Assembly (NCBI GenBank): GCA_033064195.1
Contig: JARBJD010000057.1
Span: 124,001-188,000 of the forward strand
DNA length: 64,000 nt
Source of the DNA: Blattamonas nauphoetae
Lineage: Eukaryota; Preaxostyla; Oxymonadida
Direction of reading: 5' to 3'
Positions 21,988 to 33,011 of the stretch are shown here, one piece after another. Below the pieces are notes generated by a model. That model was not told the DNA's origin, made no database searches, and saw only the letters and a list, made by a program, of their open reading frames with translations. Within the stretch, counting starts at the first letter, position 1, and every line of letters starts with the position of its first letter. A program made the translations under genes and the position numbers.

Positions 21988-23886
21988 GGATTATCTCTCT
22001 CGACAACACTTTAATTCTCGCGTGGATAGCAAAATCTTGGGTAGGATCTCCCTTAGACAGGTATCACTGACAAATTAGGACGGATTTCCTCCTCATGGTT
22101 GGTTCTCATTCGGATGGAAAAAATTGTGAGTTAGCAACCAATTTGAGATGAAGGTGAGATGTGTTAACCAATTCACTGAAACATGGTAAAAATGAGAGGG
22201 AATCGCATGGCGACGTGGAAGGAGTAAAACTGCAAGTCGGACAGAAGCATCCTTTTTGAATTTTGCCTCCATTTCACGGTCTTTCCCTCTCTTCACTTTT
22301 CACACAATAGACGGAGAGTAACAATTGTAGTGACATGACGAGAAAAAGAAACAACATGGTTTGATCTTCCTTGCATTTTCTTCACATCGCATTTAACCGC
22401 TTTTCCTTCCGCCCACTGACATAATACACTCTTTCAAACTTACAATACCATTTTACATACCTTCAGACAAGTGATTCCGCAAGATTAGACAGATGTCACT
22501 TTCAAGCCGAATAATGGTGTAGATTGTTACATCATTTTCCTTTATTTGACATATTCTCCCAATATTCAGCCCTTCTCAGAACGATCCTCACATCAGACTA
22601 GATTTGGAGGAAAACCGAAGCGAAACAGATACCTGAAACCACTTCTTATATACGAGCGATACGATGAATCCGAATGAAGCGTCACGTTTTTCTGATGTAT
22701 CTTCTATTTTCCACAACTTTTTCAGACTTGACAATTCTACCTGGCCGAGTTTTTCTCATGATTTCTCTCTGTTGATCCACAACCACCGTATTTGCTCGTT
22801 TTCAAGCATTATGCAGCAATCATCCTGTCGAATTACAAAACTATAGTCATCGATGTTGATTTTGAGGATCGTGTATTGAGAAACTGGCAATATTGAGGTG
22901 ATTCCTGATTCAAAATGGATTTCTCGATCTTTATGTCGCTGATTCGTCCAGCTCCGATTTCTGTTCAAATTATCCTTTGTCTGAAAAATATCAGACTGAC
23001 ATAGCTCGACTTTCCACATACAGACAAGAATATCCAGTTCAAAAACAAAGCAAGTGTTAATCACTCTGAAACCCGAATAAAGACACCATACTGCGAGATA
23101 CGTGGTGAAGATAGCATGTAGCAGCCGTCATCTTCATCTTTTTGAACAATTCGAAAGGACAAAGTCGTCACGACTGGTCGCGATTCACATTTCCTACTTT
23201 TCTCTTTATAGCTCTCCATTTCAACAATGATTTCCATTTTCTCTATTTTATCGTAGAAATTGAAAGTAAACTTCGAATTGAGCCAATCCAAAGTGTATTT
23301 TTGAACGAGATCCGATCCATCGCCCCATCATACCTTTTCATCATTCGCGGACAGACAAGGAAGTTTTGGTGGTGGGCGTCTAAACCAACAACAACTAACA
23401 CTCCAAAGAAGAGAACCCATCATGTTTGAACTTTGTTACTTTCTCATTACGCGCTTGCAGTTTAAATCCCTCGACTGTATCTCTTCGAGTGCTTTATCAA
23501 ATTCAACACAAATAGTCACCATGGCCGCATAAGATAGAAGGAATTGAATGAAATGCAAGAGAAGAATAGGCTTCTTTGAGAAACACTGGGATTCTGAAAG
23601 GTGATGTGGAAAAATGTCACGAAAGTGTGTTTCGGTCTCACACATTGCTCCAAATGTGAGAAAGCTTCCACACAACCCAACCACACTCCTCGCATTGGAG
23701 AGTGGGACAAGAAGGCGGAAGCGGAGCTAGTGAGTGTGTGATGCAACATGCGAAATGACAAAGAAATGAACGAGTTACGACGAGAAAGAAGATCGTAATG
23801 CGACGAGAGAAATAAAGAAACGACACACACCGTTCGGAGGAGTCGAGTCAAAGACTCTTGAGGGCTCGTCCGACGACAAACCTTCC
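21988..23886. other. Intergenic region upstream of the giant gene
   Basis: Holds no gene that can be supported. Minus-strand frames at 23061-23291 and 22756-23064 have protein-like composition and might be exons of a decayed gene, but no junctions or family can be proposed. The promoter of the giant gene must lie just above 21987. The leader motif seen before the armadillo-like array genes is absent here. Confidence 0.4.
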
Positions 23887-24153
23887 TCAGAGTCGGTCCG
23901 TATTGAAAGCCTGTTCGTTTCGGAATTGCCTCACTTCATTTTGCACATCCTGAGTTGTGAGAGCATCGATCCCCACCACTCGCAGTTCAAACACATCGTC
24001 CCACCCTTCTTCCCTCAAACACTTTTCTCGTCTCTTCTGCCGCTCTCGTTGGTCTCGATTCCACTCACGAGTTCTGCTCAGCGTTGATTCGTAGTAAAGA
24101 GCAAAATGTTTGTCGTTCTCCCTCCCGACTATCGTCCGCGTTTCCCACTTCAT
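23887..24153 (-). pseudogene. orphan C-terminal fragment similar in pattern to the armadillo-like family
   Basis: An 88-codon frame rich in charged residues. The segment REWNRDQRERQ followed by EEGWDDVFE parallels the C-terminal pattern of the array proteins (EWN...RQ.W....L.MEG.ED). It begins exactly where the inverted duplication ends (about 24155), so it is unique flanking DNA not shared with the copy at 62 kb. It is probably a leftover of another family member, and function is unlikely. Confidence 0.35.
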
Positions 24154-24181
24154 GCCAAACCAGTCGAACTATTCAGATCCT

Positions 24182-25243
24182 TCATTCTCCCAAAAGGAGA
24201 GCATTCCCTCCCAACATGTGCATCAGCCGCACTCCAATGAAGACAACACGATGTTCCTTGTCATTCCATCCGAAACATCGAAAATTGAGCTCGACGTCGT
24301 CAGCCAATCCTTCCTCATTCAGTTTGACCAAAATCTGCTGCCCTCGCTTCTGAGCAGCCGAGTCGTCCTTCGGCCATCGTCTGAGTCCGTCCACGAGCGA
24401 CCGAAGGAGTGTCTTTCTGATTTTGTTTGTTTCAAAGAAAACAAGAGTGTCGCAGAAGGCCAATGCAGCTGAAGACGACAACACAATCCGCGTCATCTTT
24501 CTCAGAAAGGGCGAGAAAGTGAAAATCGTTCCAAAAAGCTTGGAGAAAGCGTAAGAATCTTCAGAATCGGAGATTCGGCGGCGATTTTGGCAAATGAACG
24601 CCAGATAGGGTTGAATTGGATGGAAAAACTTGTCCATGAAGGTCTGTCGGAAGCATGCCATTTGAAGAAATCGTTTTCGGCATATTTTTTGAGAAATGTC
24701 GGGATCGGCGCAGATTGCGAAGGTTTGCGAGATTTTTATCATTGACAAACTGTGCTGGGCTAATAGGTGAAGCTCCTGTTCATAGAACGATTTTGGGAGG
24801 AGTTCGAAGAATCCTGTGTTGAGGATGTCGAAGCGGGTTGGCGGAGGGACGATCGACACAATTTCGGTCAGAAGTGACAATGTCGACTTGATAAGCATCT
24901 CGTTGGATGAGTTGAGGAGTGTTATGATCGATTCTGTGAAACCAGAGCAAGAGTGATCGGGTGTTGGAACGAGTTCGAGGAGGATCCTGTCCGTTGTGTA
25001 CGGACCGACGAAAATCTGTATTAATCTGTCCAGGAGAGTGCATGCTTGTTTGGTCGCGTTTTTGTCCAGATTGTTTCCTTCCTTCACAAATGCAACAAGT
25101 GACAGGAACGGCGGTGACGCTTGTTCGATCGTTTGGATTGTGCGGGGCGCAGTTCCCAGAAAGCTGGGAATTCCATCGCAGGTTGCATCTCGAGTGAAGG
25201 ATTGGATGGCAATGCGTTGATTTGAAGTTGAATTGTTTCCCAT
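24182..25243 (-). CDS. armadillo-like repeat protein, 353 residues
   Basis: An all-helical protein of the same superfamily as the array at 29.7-57.4 kb: FLSLVAFVKE, then LLDRL, ITLLNSSNEMLI and LSLLTEIVS match the array's FLSLVATVK, FLE, ILISSPNQ.I and MK.L patterns. There is no signal peptide or membrane segment, so it is probably cytosolic. ATG at 25243 (MGNNS) is chosen because the frame upstream lacks an ATG and the inverted copy has a stop there. It is transcribed away from the beta-helix gene at 25635 across a 391-bp spacer. The C-terminus (GGNALLLGE) is complete, unlike that of its twin at 60899. Its molecular role is unknown. Confidence 0.8.
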   Translation of the reverse strand: MGNNSTSNQRIAIQSFTRDATCDGIPSFLGTAPRTIQTIEQASPPFLSLVAFVKEGNNLDKNATKQACTLLDRLIQIFVGPYTTDRILLELVPTPDHSCSGFTESIITLLNSSNEMLIKSTLSLLTEIVSIVPPPTRFDILNTGFFELLPKSFYEQELHLLAQHSLSMIKISQTFAICADPDISQKICRKRFLQMACFRQTFMDKFFHPIQPYLAFICQNRRRISDSEDSYAFSKLFGTIFTFSPFLRKMTRIVLSSSAALAFCDTLVFFETNKIRKTLLRSLVDGLRRWPKDDSAAQKRGQQILVKLNEEGLADDVELNFRCFGWNDKEHRVVFIGVRLMHMLGGNALLLGE

Positions 25244-25634
25244 TGGACAATGAATGAGAAGATACAATTGTGATCCAAGCCACAAAACATCATTTTTGAC
25301 AACACTCAAGTCGCTAAGACTCTTTCACAATTCCATTTACCTTCAAGCAGAATCTACCTGGGTCTGTTTCCACAAGACTTTCACAAGACGGACAGTTTGA
25401 AATTATCCAAACAAAAAAATAGAAATATGATCGTGGAATAGCAACGGCGTCCAATCTCCTGAGTCGACCCCTCTGAGAACACTGATTGGAGTGAATCAGG
25501 AAAAGCATGACACACTCGTCCATCTGAACGTGGATGGGCGAGTGATGAATGTGTGGATGAGGTGAAATGTCACAGAACAGATAACAAGCACAGCTGGAAT
25601 TATCAACCACTTTTTAACCTTTCGAGCCACCTCT
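25244..25634. promoter_or_regulatory. shared divergent promoter region
   Basis: 391 bp between two diverging start codons. The inverted copy keeps exactly the same spacing (60508-60898). The length and conservation suggest a bidirectional control region. No individual motif is identified, and the CTGACCCATAACGAG leader of the array genes is not present. Confidence 0.45.
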
Positions 25635-28307
25635 ATGTGCATCTTCCTCATAATTCTGTCGATATCAGGGATTTTGCTTCCCTCTGCGACAGTTAGACTC
25701 ACCGATTTTGTTCGGTCATTCAATCGAAGGAACAATCATCACGCAACTGATGATATCCTCCAAATGCCTAATACCAAAGTCACATGCTTGAATTTTGAAG
25801 TCATATCGTCGATTCTGTCATTGAGTGGACAGAACGGCACAGCAATCATTCTTGAACAACCAAGTTCAGATGAACAACTGTCGCCTTTTCAACGCCGTTC
25901 ATGTCTACAAACCATTATGTATCGCCTATTCACTGTCCGAAATGGAACATTTTCTCTCTCCCAAGTGAGAATGGAACTCGATCACGAAACGACGAACTCA
26001 GAAGTACTGTTCGCCTCGACATGTTCATCCGTTGTTCGTGGATCGAATGTTGAGTTCATTCGAAGTGGTTGGGGACCGTTGATGACACTTGAAAGGACGA
26101 AGGAGTCCTCCAACGTGGACTCGTCAATCATCCTCACGAACTGTGCGATCCACTCGAAATCAGGCCGAATGGGAGCGATTCTGTCCGATACTCGGGGATC
26201 AGAGGGACCTGAACGAATTTTTCTGTCAGTATTAAACAGCCATGTGAGAGACCAACAGATTGTTGGACACGATGGGATTGGAGTGGGGGAAGGAATGGAC
26301 AGCTCGCGATCTTTTGGGCATTTAGGAATCACGACGTCATTCATCGGACTTTCGTTTTGGAATGTTTCGTCGCTTCCTGGTTCTGTCACTTCTGCCTCGC
26401 CCTCGTTTCGCCCACAAATGATCGGGAGTTCGGTTTGTTTGAGCAACAACCATCTGAGCGGATCGACAGTGCGGGACATGAACAGCGGAGGGAGCGTGCT
26501 GTGCTCGAACCCGACATTCAGCTGGTGCAGAACGACATCCGATGAGCGCCCTTCCTCCTCTCAACTCCATCCTTCCACACTCCTCTCCAACGAACATCTC
26601 ATCAACGACACAACTTTTGATGGAAATAAAGAAAATGACAGCGACACCCGCCTGAACATCACAACATACCCCATTTTCATCAAACACACCTTCCAGAACA
26701 TGGTTTCCACAACAATTGAGTCAACCGACGGCGGGTCGGCATTGATTCTCACCGAAGCTTCGACTCATCTCGCCATCCAGGATTGTTCATTCATCAACTG
26801 TTCAGTGTTTATCCCCCAATCCAATCTCCAAGTTGAAGGTGGATGCGTTCTTGTGAGGGGATCATCACGAAACAGACTCCACTTCCCCCTCTCCCTCTTG
26901 TCGTGCTCATTCGTCGATTGGTATCCAGGAAATGGATTGGGCAGCAATTAATATGGCGGCGGTGTTGGAACATACGACACATCCTCGTCTCTCTCCATTG
27001 TGCTCCAACTTCACCCTATCCGGAGCGAAGAGGCAGACATACAACGGCGGATTCATCAACCTCCATATCTTCGAAAACACGTCCTCCCCTGTCACCATCT
27101 CCAACTACCACCTTCAGGGCGATGGAACCTCAACAGGCAATTGTCTCGACCTGAGATCCTGTGCATTCGAGTCAGGTGGATTGGGCATCTCCGACACGGA
27201 AATCGTCAACACAAACTCGCTCTTCAAAATGTATTCCGTCTCGGGCATCAAACCAATTGTGGTGACTCGCTCGAGTCTTGTCTTTGGTTCTCTGAAGATC
27301 CAATCCAAAGTCGTCACCACACACGACCCTCTCCTCTTCGTCGACTGCACTCTGGACGAGTTCAGAAGTGAGCCAACTGATCGATCCAACGCCGACATCT
27401 TGTTCATCGGCTGTGTTTTCCACACATTTCCCAATTCGTCATCGATTCAGCTCTTGTCAGCAGAAAAACGTTTTGTTATCGTTCAAGCCTGCCTGTTCGA
27501 AGGTTGTGAAACCAAAGGAAATGCATTGATTTCATGTTCAAAACCAACATCACTCACTTTGGACACGTGGAACCATCGAGCAAGGCTGACTTCAGGTTCT
27601 TCGAAGCCAGTCCATCGCTACTCAACACATCATCGGTCATCGGCTGCACTTCAAATCGCACGATCAGAGTGACAACTGACGGGTATCACGTGACAGAATG
27701 CCCTCTCTTCGACGTTACTCTGCCTCCCAATCCAAAAAGTAAGATCGAACTGGAGGGGGATGCAGATGAAAATGGAAATCCAATCGAAACGATGGACACA
27801 CTTTGGTCAGCCATCCAGTCACTCCAGACAGGCAGTTCGACGATCATCTCGCTCTCCGATGGGCCATTCACGGAAACTTCGCCCCTACCCATCCAAACAG
27901 ACGTCGAGATTGTAGGAAATGGGACAGAATTTGTGCACCTGACACTTGAAGAATCGCCACGTGCTCACACAACGAAACTGAAAGCAACGCTAAACGTGAG
28001 AGCTGGAGCCAACCTGACACTCCGCTCGATAACACTCATCCCAACATCCTCATCTTCTCCGTTTGTCGTAATGAATGAGGAGGGAAACCTGACTGTGGGG
28101 ACTGTTGTGGTGAGTGCTGAACAGGATCGAACGACGGAGTTGTTTTGCAAGGTTTCATCCTCTCCAACAGCCTCCCATTCCAAAGAACGCGTCGATTCTC
28201 CTCCTTCCCAGCACGATTGTGATGATTCAATCATTTTGTCAAATCGACTCACTTTTCAACTCGAGTTTGGAAAAAAAGACGTGGAAGTTAGAAGCAACAC
28301 ATATTGA
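25635..28307 (+). pseudogene. beta-helix membrane-protein gene, left copy, truncated and frameshifted
   Basis: Starts with an ATG and a good signal peptide (MCIFLIILSISGILL). The ectodomain has repeated SxFxxCS/GGSVLC strand motifs as in the giant protein. The frame is open from 25635 to 26951, where a TAA stop and a shift follow. It continues in another frame at about 26932-27672 (ISDTEIVNTNSLF), then again from about 27534 to 28307. The last part (after 27562) is absent from the inverted copy. No transmembrane segment or tail is left, so the protein could not be anchored. Comparison with 57674-60507 shows that each copy retains a different 3' portion. Confidence 0.75.
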
Positions 28308-28799
28308 GGAATGAAATGTGATGGATTGGGCGAGATCTCGAAGAGATTTAGTGAAAAGTGAACGATGTTCTTCAAAAAGATCAGAAAACAACTGGACCAA
28401 ACCCTGTTTGTCTGCAAACATGACACAAAAATGATGACAAACACTTGGCTGGATTGCGAGGACGATATGAGAAAAAGAGAGGGAAGAACACACTGGCTGA
28501 ATATCGATGAAGACGCAACAGGAAAGAGAGTTGTTGAACGATGACAATAGAAGCAAACTGACTATGAAGAGATAAACGAGAAGAAGAGATGCCGTCTGAA
28601 CGAATTAACAAAAAAAGAGAGAACATACATCCAGCTGAATAGATTGAGGGAGAGCAGAGAACGGAGCGAAGACGAACACAATCTGAAGAAAAAGAAGAAA
28701 CTTCCCTTCTGGGAGAATCAGACCACCAGCTCAAAAGGAAGAGAGACAAACGGCCAGTGCTGTACGCGATTCCTTTTCGGAGACACTCATTGCTCACAC

Positions 28800-29349
28800 G
28801 AGTGTTCACAGCTTCGACTCGAGTGCTCACTGTGTTGATTTGAGATCGGAGATTCGATTCGGTTGAAGAGATGGAAGAATTGGTTCGTTGAATGCGTTGC
28901 TGCAGGTCGTTGGAGATCTGAGAGAGTTGAGAAGAAAGAGAAGAGATCTCGTTCTGATTGGACCTTTGGGTTGAATTGATTTGAGTTTGGAGTTGTTGTT
29001 TTACGCTCGTTCTTGCATCTTCATTCGTCTTCTTTTCTCTTTCGACTCGTGTGGTCAGTCCAGCGATCGTTTCATTCTGTTTTTGAATTTGTCCCTTCAA
29101 TTGTTCGATCACTTGATTCTGCTGTTCGATCTTCTGAGTTGATCTATCAATTTCCTGTTTTTGTTGTCTGGCACTCGTTCTGGCTTCTTCAATCTCCTTC
29201 TTCAATCTTTCGACCTCAGATTTGGACTCCGACAGTGTCAGCGTTGATGTTTCATGATCATTTTCGAGTTCATCCACACGATCTTGTAGTGTTTCATTTC
29301 GCTCTTTCAACACATTCACGTCTGTAACAAGTTGTTTGAATTCCTCGTA
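28800..29349 (-). CDS. coiled-coil protein exon
   Basis: About 180 residues of continuous coiled coil (KERNETLQDRVDELE; Gln-rich heptads; QTQINSTQ), with no other domain. The frame has no ATG, and at 29349 it is preceded by a TTTAG acceptor-like sequence followed by TACGAGGAATTC, so this is probably an internal exon whose upstream exon lies beyond 29350. The frame runs on to 28381, but the coiled coil stops near 28800, where GTGAGCAA could be a splice donor. It lies back-to-back with the truncated beta-helix gene. A structural or cytoskeletal role is only a guess. Confidence 0.5.
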
Positions 29350-29668
29350 CTAAACAAAGACAGAATGGAATCGAAACGCAGGAAAAGAAAGGAAAGAAGA
29401 GAACAGACAAAGTCATTGGAAATGACTGATGTATCGATGGGATTTCCGGGAGTTGGATGCGAGAACATGTAACTTTTTGTTATGGATTGGAATGATCGAA
29501 CCCACCATCCAACTTTACGAGAGGCGGTGGTGATTTATCACTGCAATGATTCTTCCTACGGTGGAGAAAGAGATTAAACTCATTCTGGTGTCAACCCTTC
29601 GAAGATGAGTGAGTGTTGAGAGTGAAGGGTTCGGGGTTGGTTGGTTCTTCGCAGGTTCTTGTCTGATT

Positions 29669-30736
29669 CTATGCACGTCGTGAGAGGTTCATGCCCAGCA
29701 GATTGTTCCATGTCATCGAGTCGACAACAATACGGCCGCCGAAGAATGCATTTCGGTCGTTTTTCAGCTTTTCTTCAATCACATCTTCGATGCCCTCCAT
29801 TATCAACATTCGATGCACTTTCTTCCACATTTGGTGATTTTCTCCGCCTTGTTCGTTCAATTCCCGCCGAATATGGTTCATGTGCATCGGAAAATTCCTA
29901 ATCGAGAGATCATCTTCAAAGAATGCGAGACAACTTGGAATCGTGAGAATGATTTGTTGATGAACAAATTCCCTTGTCCGTTGATAATAAGAAGATATCC
30001 GGAGGAGACTGATGAGGAGAACCAGAAAATGTTTTGATTGGTCACCAGCCATGATCGAATAGCGGTTCACGCACAAATGGCGGATATACTGCTCAGAAGG
30101 GGCGACAACTTGCTTCAAAACCGTCTCGTAAACAGCTTGTTGCTCAGAGGGATCTTCTCTCTCGAGTATTGTCAGATGATATGGTGTTGAGCGCCAGAAA
30201 GAATAAAAAATGATTCGGATGAGACAGGTGTGGATATCGACTCCCTCGGTGAATGAAAGAGACTGTGGATTGAGTGACGTGATGAGTTGGGAGATCAGAT
30301 TAACTTTGACGAGGTCAAGTTGGACGTCAAGCGAACACCTTTCGAACAGAGTTCCGACTATCTTCATTGCTGCAGTTGTGATCGTCTGACTGGGTGAGGA
30401 AAGGAGTACCACAATGGATTGAACGAAGTTCGTCGAAGAATTATCAGGATTCGATGCAAAGATGCTGATACAAGCACCGGGTGATTCCCCATCATTCAGA
30501 TCGACAGATTCCAGAAATTTCACTGCTTTCGCCTCCAAAGAGTCATCAAGAACAGGCTGCAGCTTCACAGTGGCAACAAGAGATCGAAAGAATATCGCCT
30601 TTTTCTGTCCAGATTCGTTTCGGTTTGATTGCCAATTCAGGAACGGTGAACAATCCATTGAAAACGATAGCTGAGAGGACAAATCAGTGTGTGCTGCACG
30701 TGAGGAGGTGGTTGTGTTCATGACAATCTTGGTCAT
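29669..30736 (-). CDS. armadillo-like family protein, array unit A, intact
   Basis: 355 residues, ATG at 30736, TAG stop. N-terminal CSPFLNW, then FFRSLVATVK, LEAKAVKFLES, VVLLSSPSQ, HLCVNRYSI, LTIPSCLAFF, EGIEDVIEEKL and the conserved end NNLLGMNL. It is all helical, soluble, and without catalytic motifs. It is one of three complete members of an eight-unit tandem array, all on this strand. The leader motif lies at 30759-30773, with 22 bp to the start codon. The gene is uninterrupted and lacks lesions. Function is unknown; the scaffold-like fold suggests protein binding. Confidence 0.8.
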   Translation of the reverse strand: MTKIVMNTTTSSRAAHTDLSSQLSFSMDCSPFLNWQSNRNESGQKKAIFFRSLVATVKLQPVLDDSLEAKAVKFLESVDLNDGESPGACISIFASNPDNSSTNFVQSIVVLLSSPSQTITTAAMKIVGTLFERCSLDVQLDLVKVNLISQLITSLNPQSLSFTEGVDIHTCLIRIIFYSFWRSTPYHLTILEREDPSEQQAVYETVLKQVVAPSEQYIRHLCVNRYSIMAGDQSKHFLVLLISLLRISSYYQRTREFVHQQIILTIPSCLAFFEDDLSIRNFPMHMNHIRRELNEQGGENHQMWKKVHRMLIMEGIEDVIEEKLKNDRNAFFGGRIVVDSMTWNNLLGMNLSRRA

Positions 30737-30758
30737 TCTGATTAATTCAGGTGAAAAG

Positions 30759-30773
30759 CTCGTTATGGGTCAG
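30759..30773 (-). promoter_or_regulatory. array leader motif CTGACCCATAACGAG, unit A
   Basis: Perfect copy of the motif, 22 bp before the start codon. In other units the spacing is 24 bp. Because the reading phase is not kept and stops follow it in other units, it must act as DNA or RNA and not as protein. Confidence 0.65.
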
Positions 30774-30986
30774 AAACAAGAACGAGAGAAACAAAGAGGT
30801 TGAGGTGAAATAAGCGTCGTAACTGAACAACAATAAGCAGCTACCAAAGTTCGTCCAACTCCCCCTCTCAACAGATCCGACATGACGCTCATCCAGAAGT
30901 CGACAGAGTCCATCCTCACAATCCCATTTGGTTGTCGACTGCGTTCGTCCATTTCTTATTAGCCCTTTCTCTTCTTTCCACTCCAA

Positions 30987-33011
30987 CTCTCTCTTCTCTT
31001 GTTCTCGTTCTGTGACCCATCTTTCACGTTTGTTGCAGGTGACGACGAAGAGTGTGAGAGAGAATTGTGGAAAGTGTGTGTGAACGACGAAGGGCTGCAG
31101 GAGATGGTTGAGAGTGGAGGGTGAAGGGTTCGGGGTAGGTTGGTTCTTCGCTGGTTCTTGTCTGTTTTCATCGATGTCATGGAAGGTTCATGGCATGGAT
31201 GCAGTCCAATGGTCAAATACATCTGCCCACTCTTCCATCCTCAACGAGTGAAGGAGAATCGTCTCTGATCGTTGACCATCTCAGAATTGTGTGTGTATAT
31301 CGTTTCAGGCTCAAAACACGGAATTCAGAGAAATGAGAGACAACTTGACTTCGGTTCGAACCTGATCCGATCCATGAGAGGATGTGGAGCAAACAGTGTT
31401 GATGAAGATGGGACGAGAAGGAGAACGAGGACATGGAGAGAACGAGACCACAGCGTGGTTCTTCCTTTGACGTCATTCAGTCCCAGCTCGTTGGTCCTGT
31501 TTCGAGGATGGACATTTGGTGAACTACGCACCTCAGGAATCGAGAGTGAAGTTGTGGGTGTCTGGGTTTGTCGAAGCGCAGTGAGAGAATCTGTTGTGGA
31601 TGGCGTGAAATGAAAGCATGACGTCAGAATCCATCGCAACGCAAAAGACATCAGTCCCACCTGCGTCTCCAAAAAGATGAGCTTCTCTTTCCGCTCCACT
31701 TATCCGCCATCCACAACGCCGAGTGGCAGCTATCGAACACACGCTGACATTCCAAGCAATGGATCGGCCGCGTCAACATCAACAGCCATTTCCTGCTACA
31801 CCACAAACGTGAGAACCGGATCGTTGGATGAGTTGTCGATGCATCTTCCGAATTCAAAATGGATCAGATGCATCACACCTTCAGAGTCGGCATGAAAAAG
31901 CAACTTTCCATCGTTTCTATCTAATCCAGTCGCTGATGACTGCCTTCTTCATCAAAAAACAGTGTCTCTGTTTGGTGTGCAACTCTTCACAGCCCTTTTT
32001 GGGAGTTGTGGTTGGCTTCAGTTGGAGCTCATGTGGGATGGATGCAGAGTCCAGCAATGCGACAATGTCCGACAGGCTTGGCAGGGCTTGACCATCCATC
32101 GGCTCTGCGATCGACTGGGAAGCATTCAGGTTGTCTGGGATTTCCATTCTTGGTCCATCATCCATCCTTTCTGACTCACGGCGAACAATCACGTGCGGCT
32201 GAGCTTGTCTTCTTCTCTCAGCCTCTTCATCCATCTATTCTTGTTCTTGGTTCATCAACCCCTTCCTAAATTGATGATGGGAAGCGAACTTGATCAGAAG
32301 GCTGTGTCCGCTCGGAATCAACGTAGACGACAAACTCCTCATTGATCAGCTCAACACAACCAACTCTCCAGTGAGCAGCTCAACACATCCATGTCCTGCT
32401 TTCCACCCTTTCTCTGCATGTCCAGACGCTCTGCAGAGAATCCTGAAGAATCCATCCTCCTTTGCTTCGCCTCGCCTCTCAAGCCAATTCGGTGGATGAA
32501 GCAGGATGGGTTTGGTTGTCGAGCAGCCTCCATTTGCACATCTTTGGTTGTGTGGGAGAGCGAGGAGGCAGCGGTTGGGAACATGAAGTGGGAATCCTTC
32601 CATCATCATCTCTCTTCGAGTGGGAGAGCGGCGAAGGGTGGGTGGTGTGGGTGAGGAATGATTGCTGTTCTTCTGTTTTTCCGAAGAGTCGAGGACGATG
32701 GTCGATGTGTGATCCATCGCGAAAGGGAAACTCATCAGTGCAATCAATCATCACGAGAGCACCATTTGAGAGAACAATCACCAAATCATCACGCAAACAC
32801 AAACTCCCAGCAATCGTCCTGACAGATCGACCCCTTCCACAAATAAGATCGGTGAGTGATGGCGAAGGAGAGAGATTGGCGAGAGATAGTCCCGTTCGTT
32901 CGGGAAAACCATGAAGTGATGCCAGAGCCGACAAAGATCACACACAAACAGTGTTTGTCGTCCAAAAGAAGTCAGAAACAGTGCGAAAGGTTCTGTGGTT
33001 CCTGTTTGTTT
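30987..33011. other. inter-unit region between array units A and B
   Basis: Mostly decayed coding and flank DNA. 31405-31530 is a diverged relative of the 349-bp repeat at 45376 and 49014. 32640-33010 is the shared 3' flank that follows array units, including ACAAACAGTGTTTGT. A candidate ORF lies at 31917-32234. Confidence 0.45.
31917..32234 (-). CDS. hypothetical protein, 105 codons
   Basis: ATG start, charged N-terminus (EEAERRRQAQPH), then a short amphipathic segment (LSDIVALLDSA). No family recognised. It may be a small gene or an exon. It lies in a region of degenerate duplicates, so it could also be a remnant. Confidence 0.3.
   Translation of the reverse strand: MDEEAERRRQAQPHVIVRRESERMDDGPRMEIPDNLNASQSIAEPMDGQALPSLSDIVALLDSASIPHELQLKPTTTPKKGCEELHTKQRHCFLMKKAVISDWIR

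Larger units (their letters stand above)
24155..27562. repeat. inverted segmental duplication, left copy
   Basis: About 3.4 kb matching 58590-61995 in inverse orientation. It contains the armadillo-like gene, the 391-bp divergent spacer and most of the beta-helix gene. The left edge is marked by TCGACTGGTTTG, after which the two copies differ. The right edge follows CACTCACTTTGGA, after which each copy runs into a different part of a beta-helix gene. Scattered substitutions show that the duplication is not very recent. Confidence 0.85.

Noticed and set aside
25244-25309. 22-codon N-terminal extension of the armadillo-like gene
   Set aside because: It would start at TTG, and the inverted copy has a stop codon in this stretch.
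26949-26951. TAA in the beta-helix gene as a sense codon (alternative code)
   Set aside because: TAA, TAG and TGA all terminate array genes at the same conserved end, and a frame change follows this TAA, so it is a lesion.
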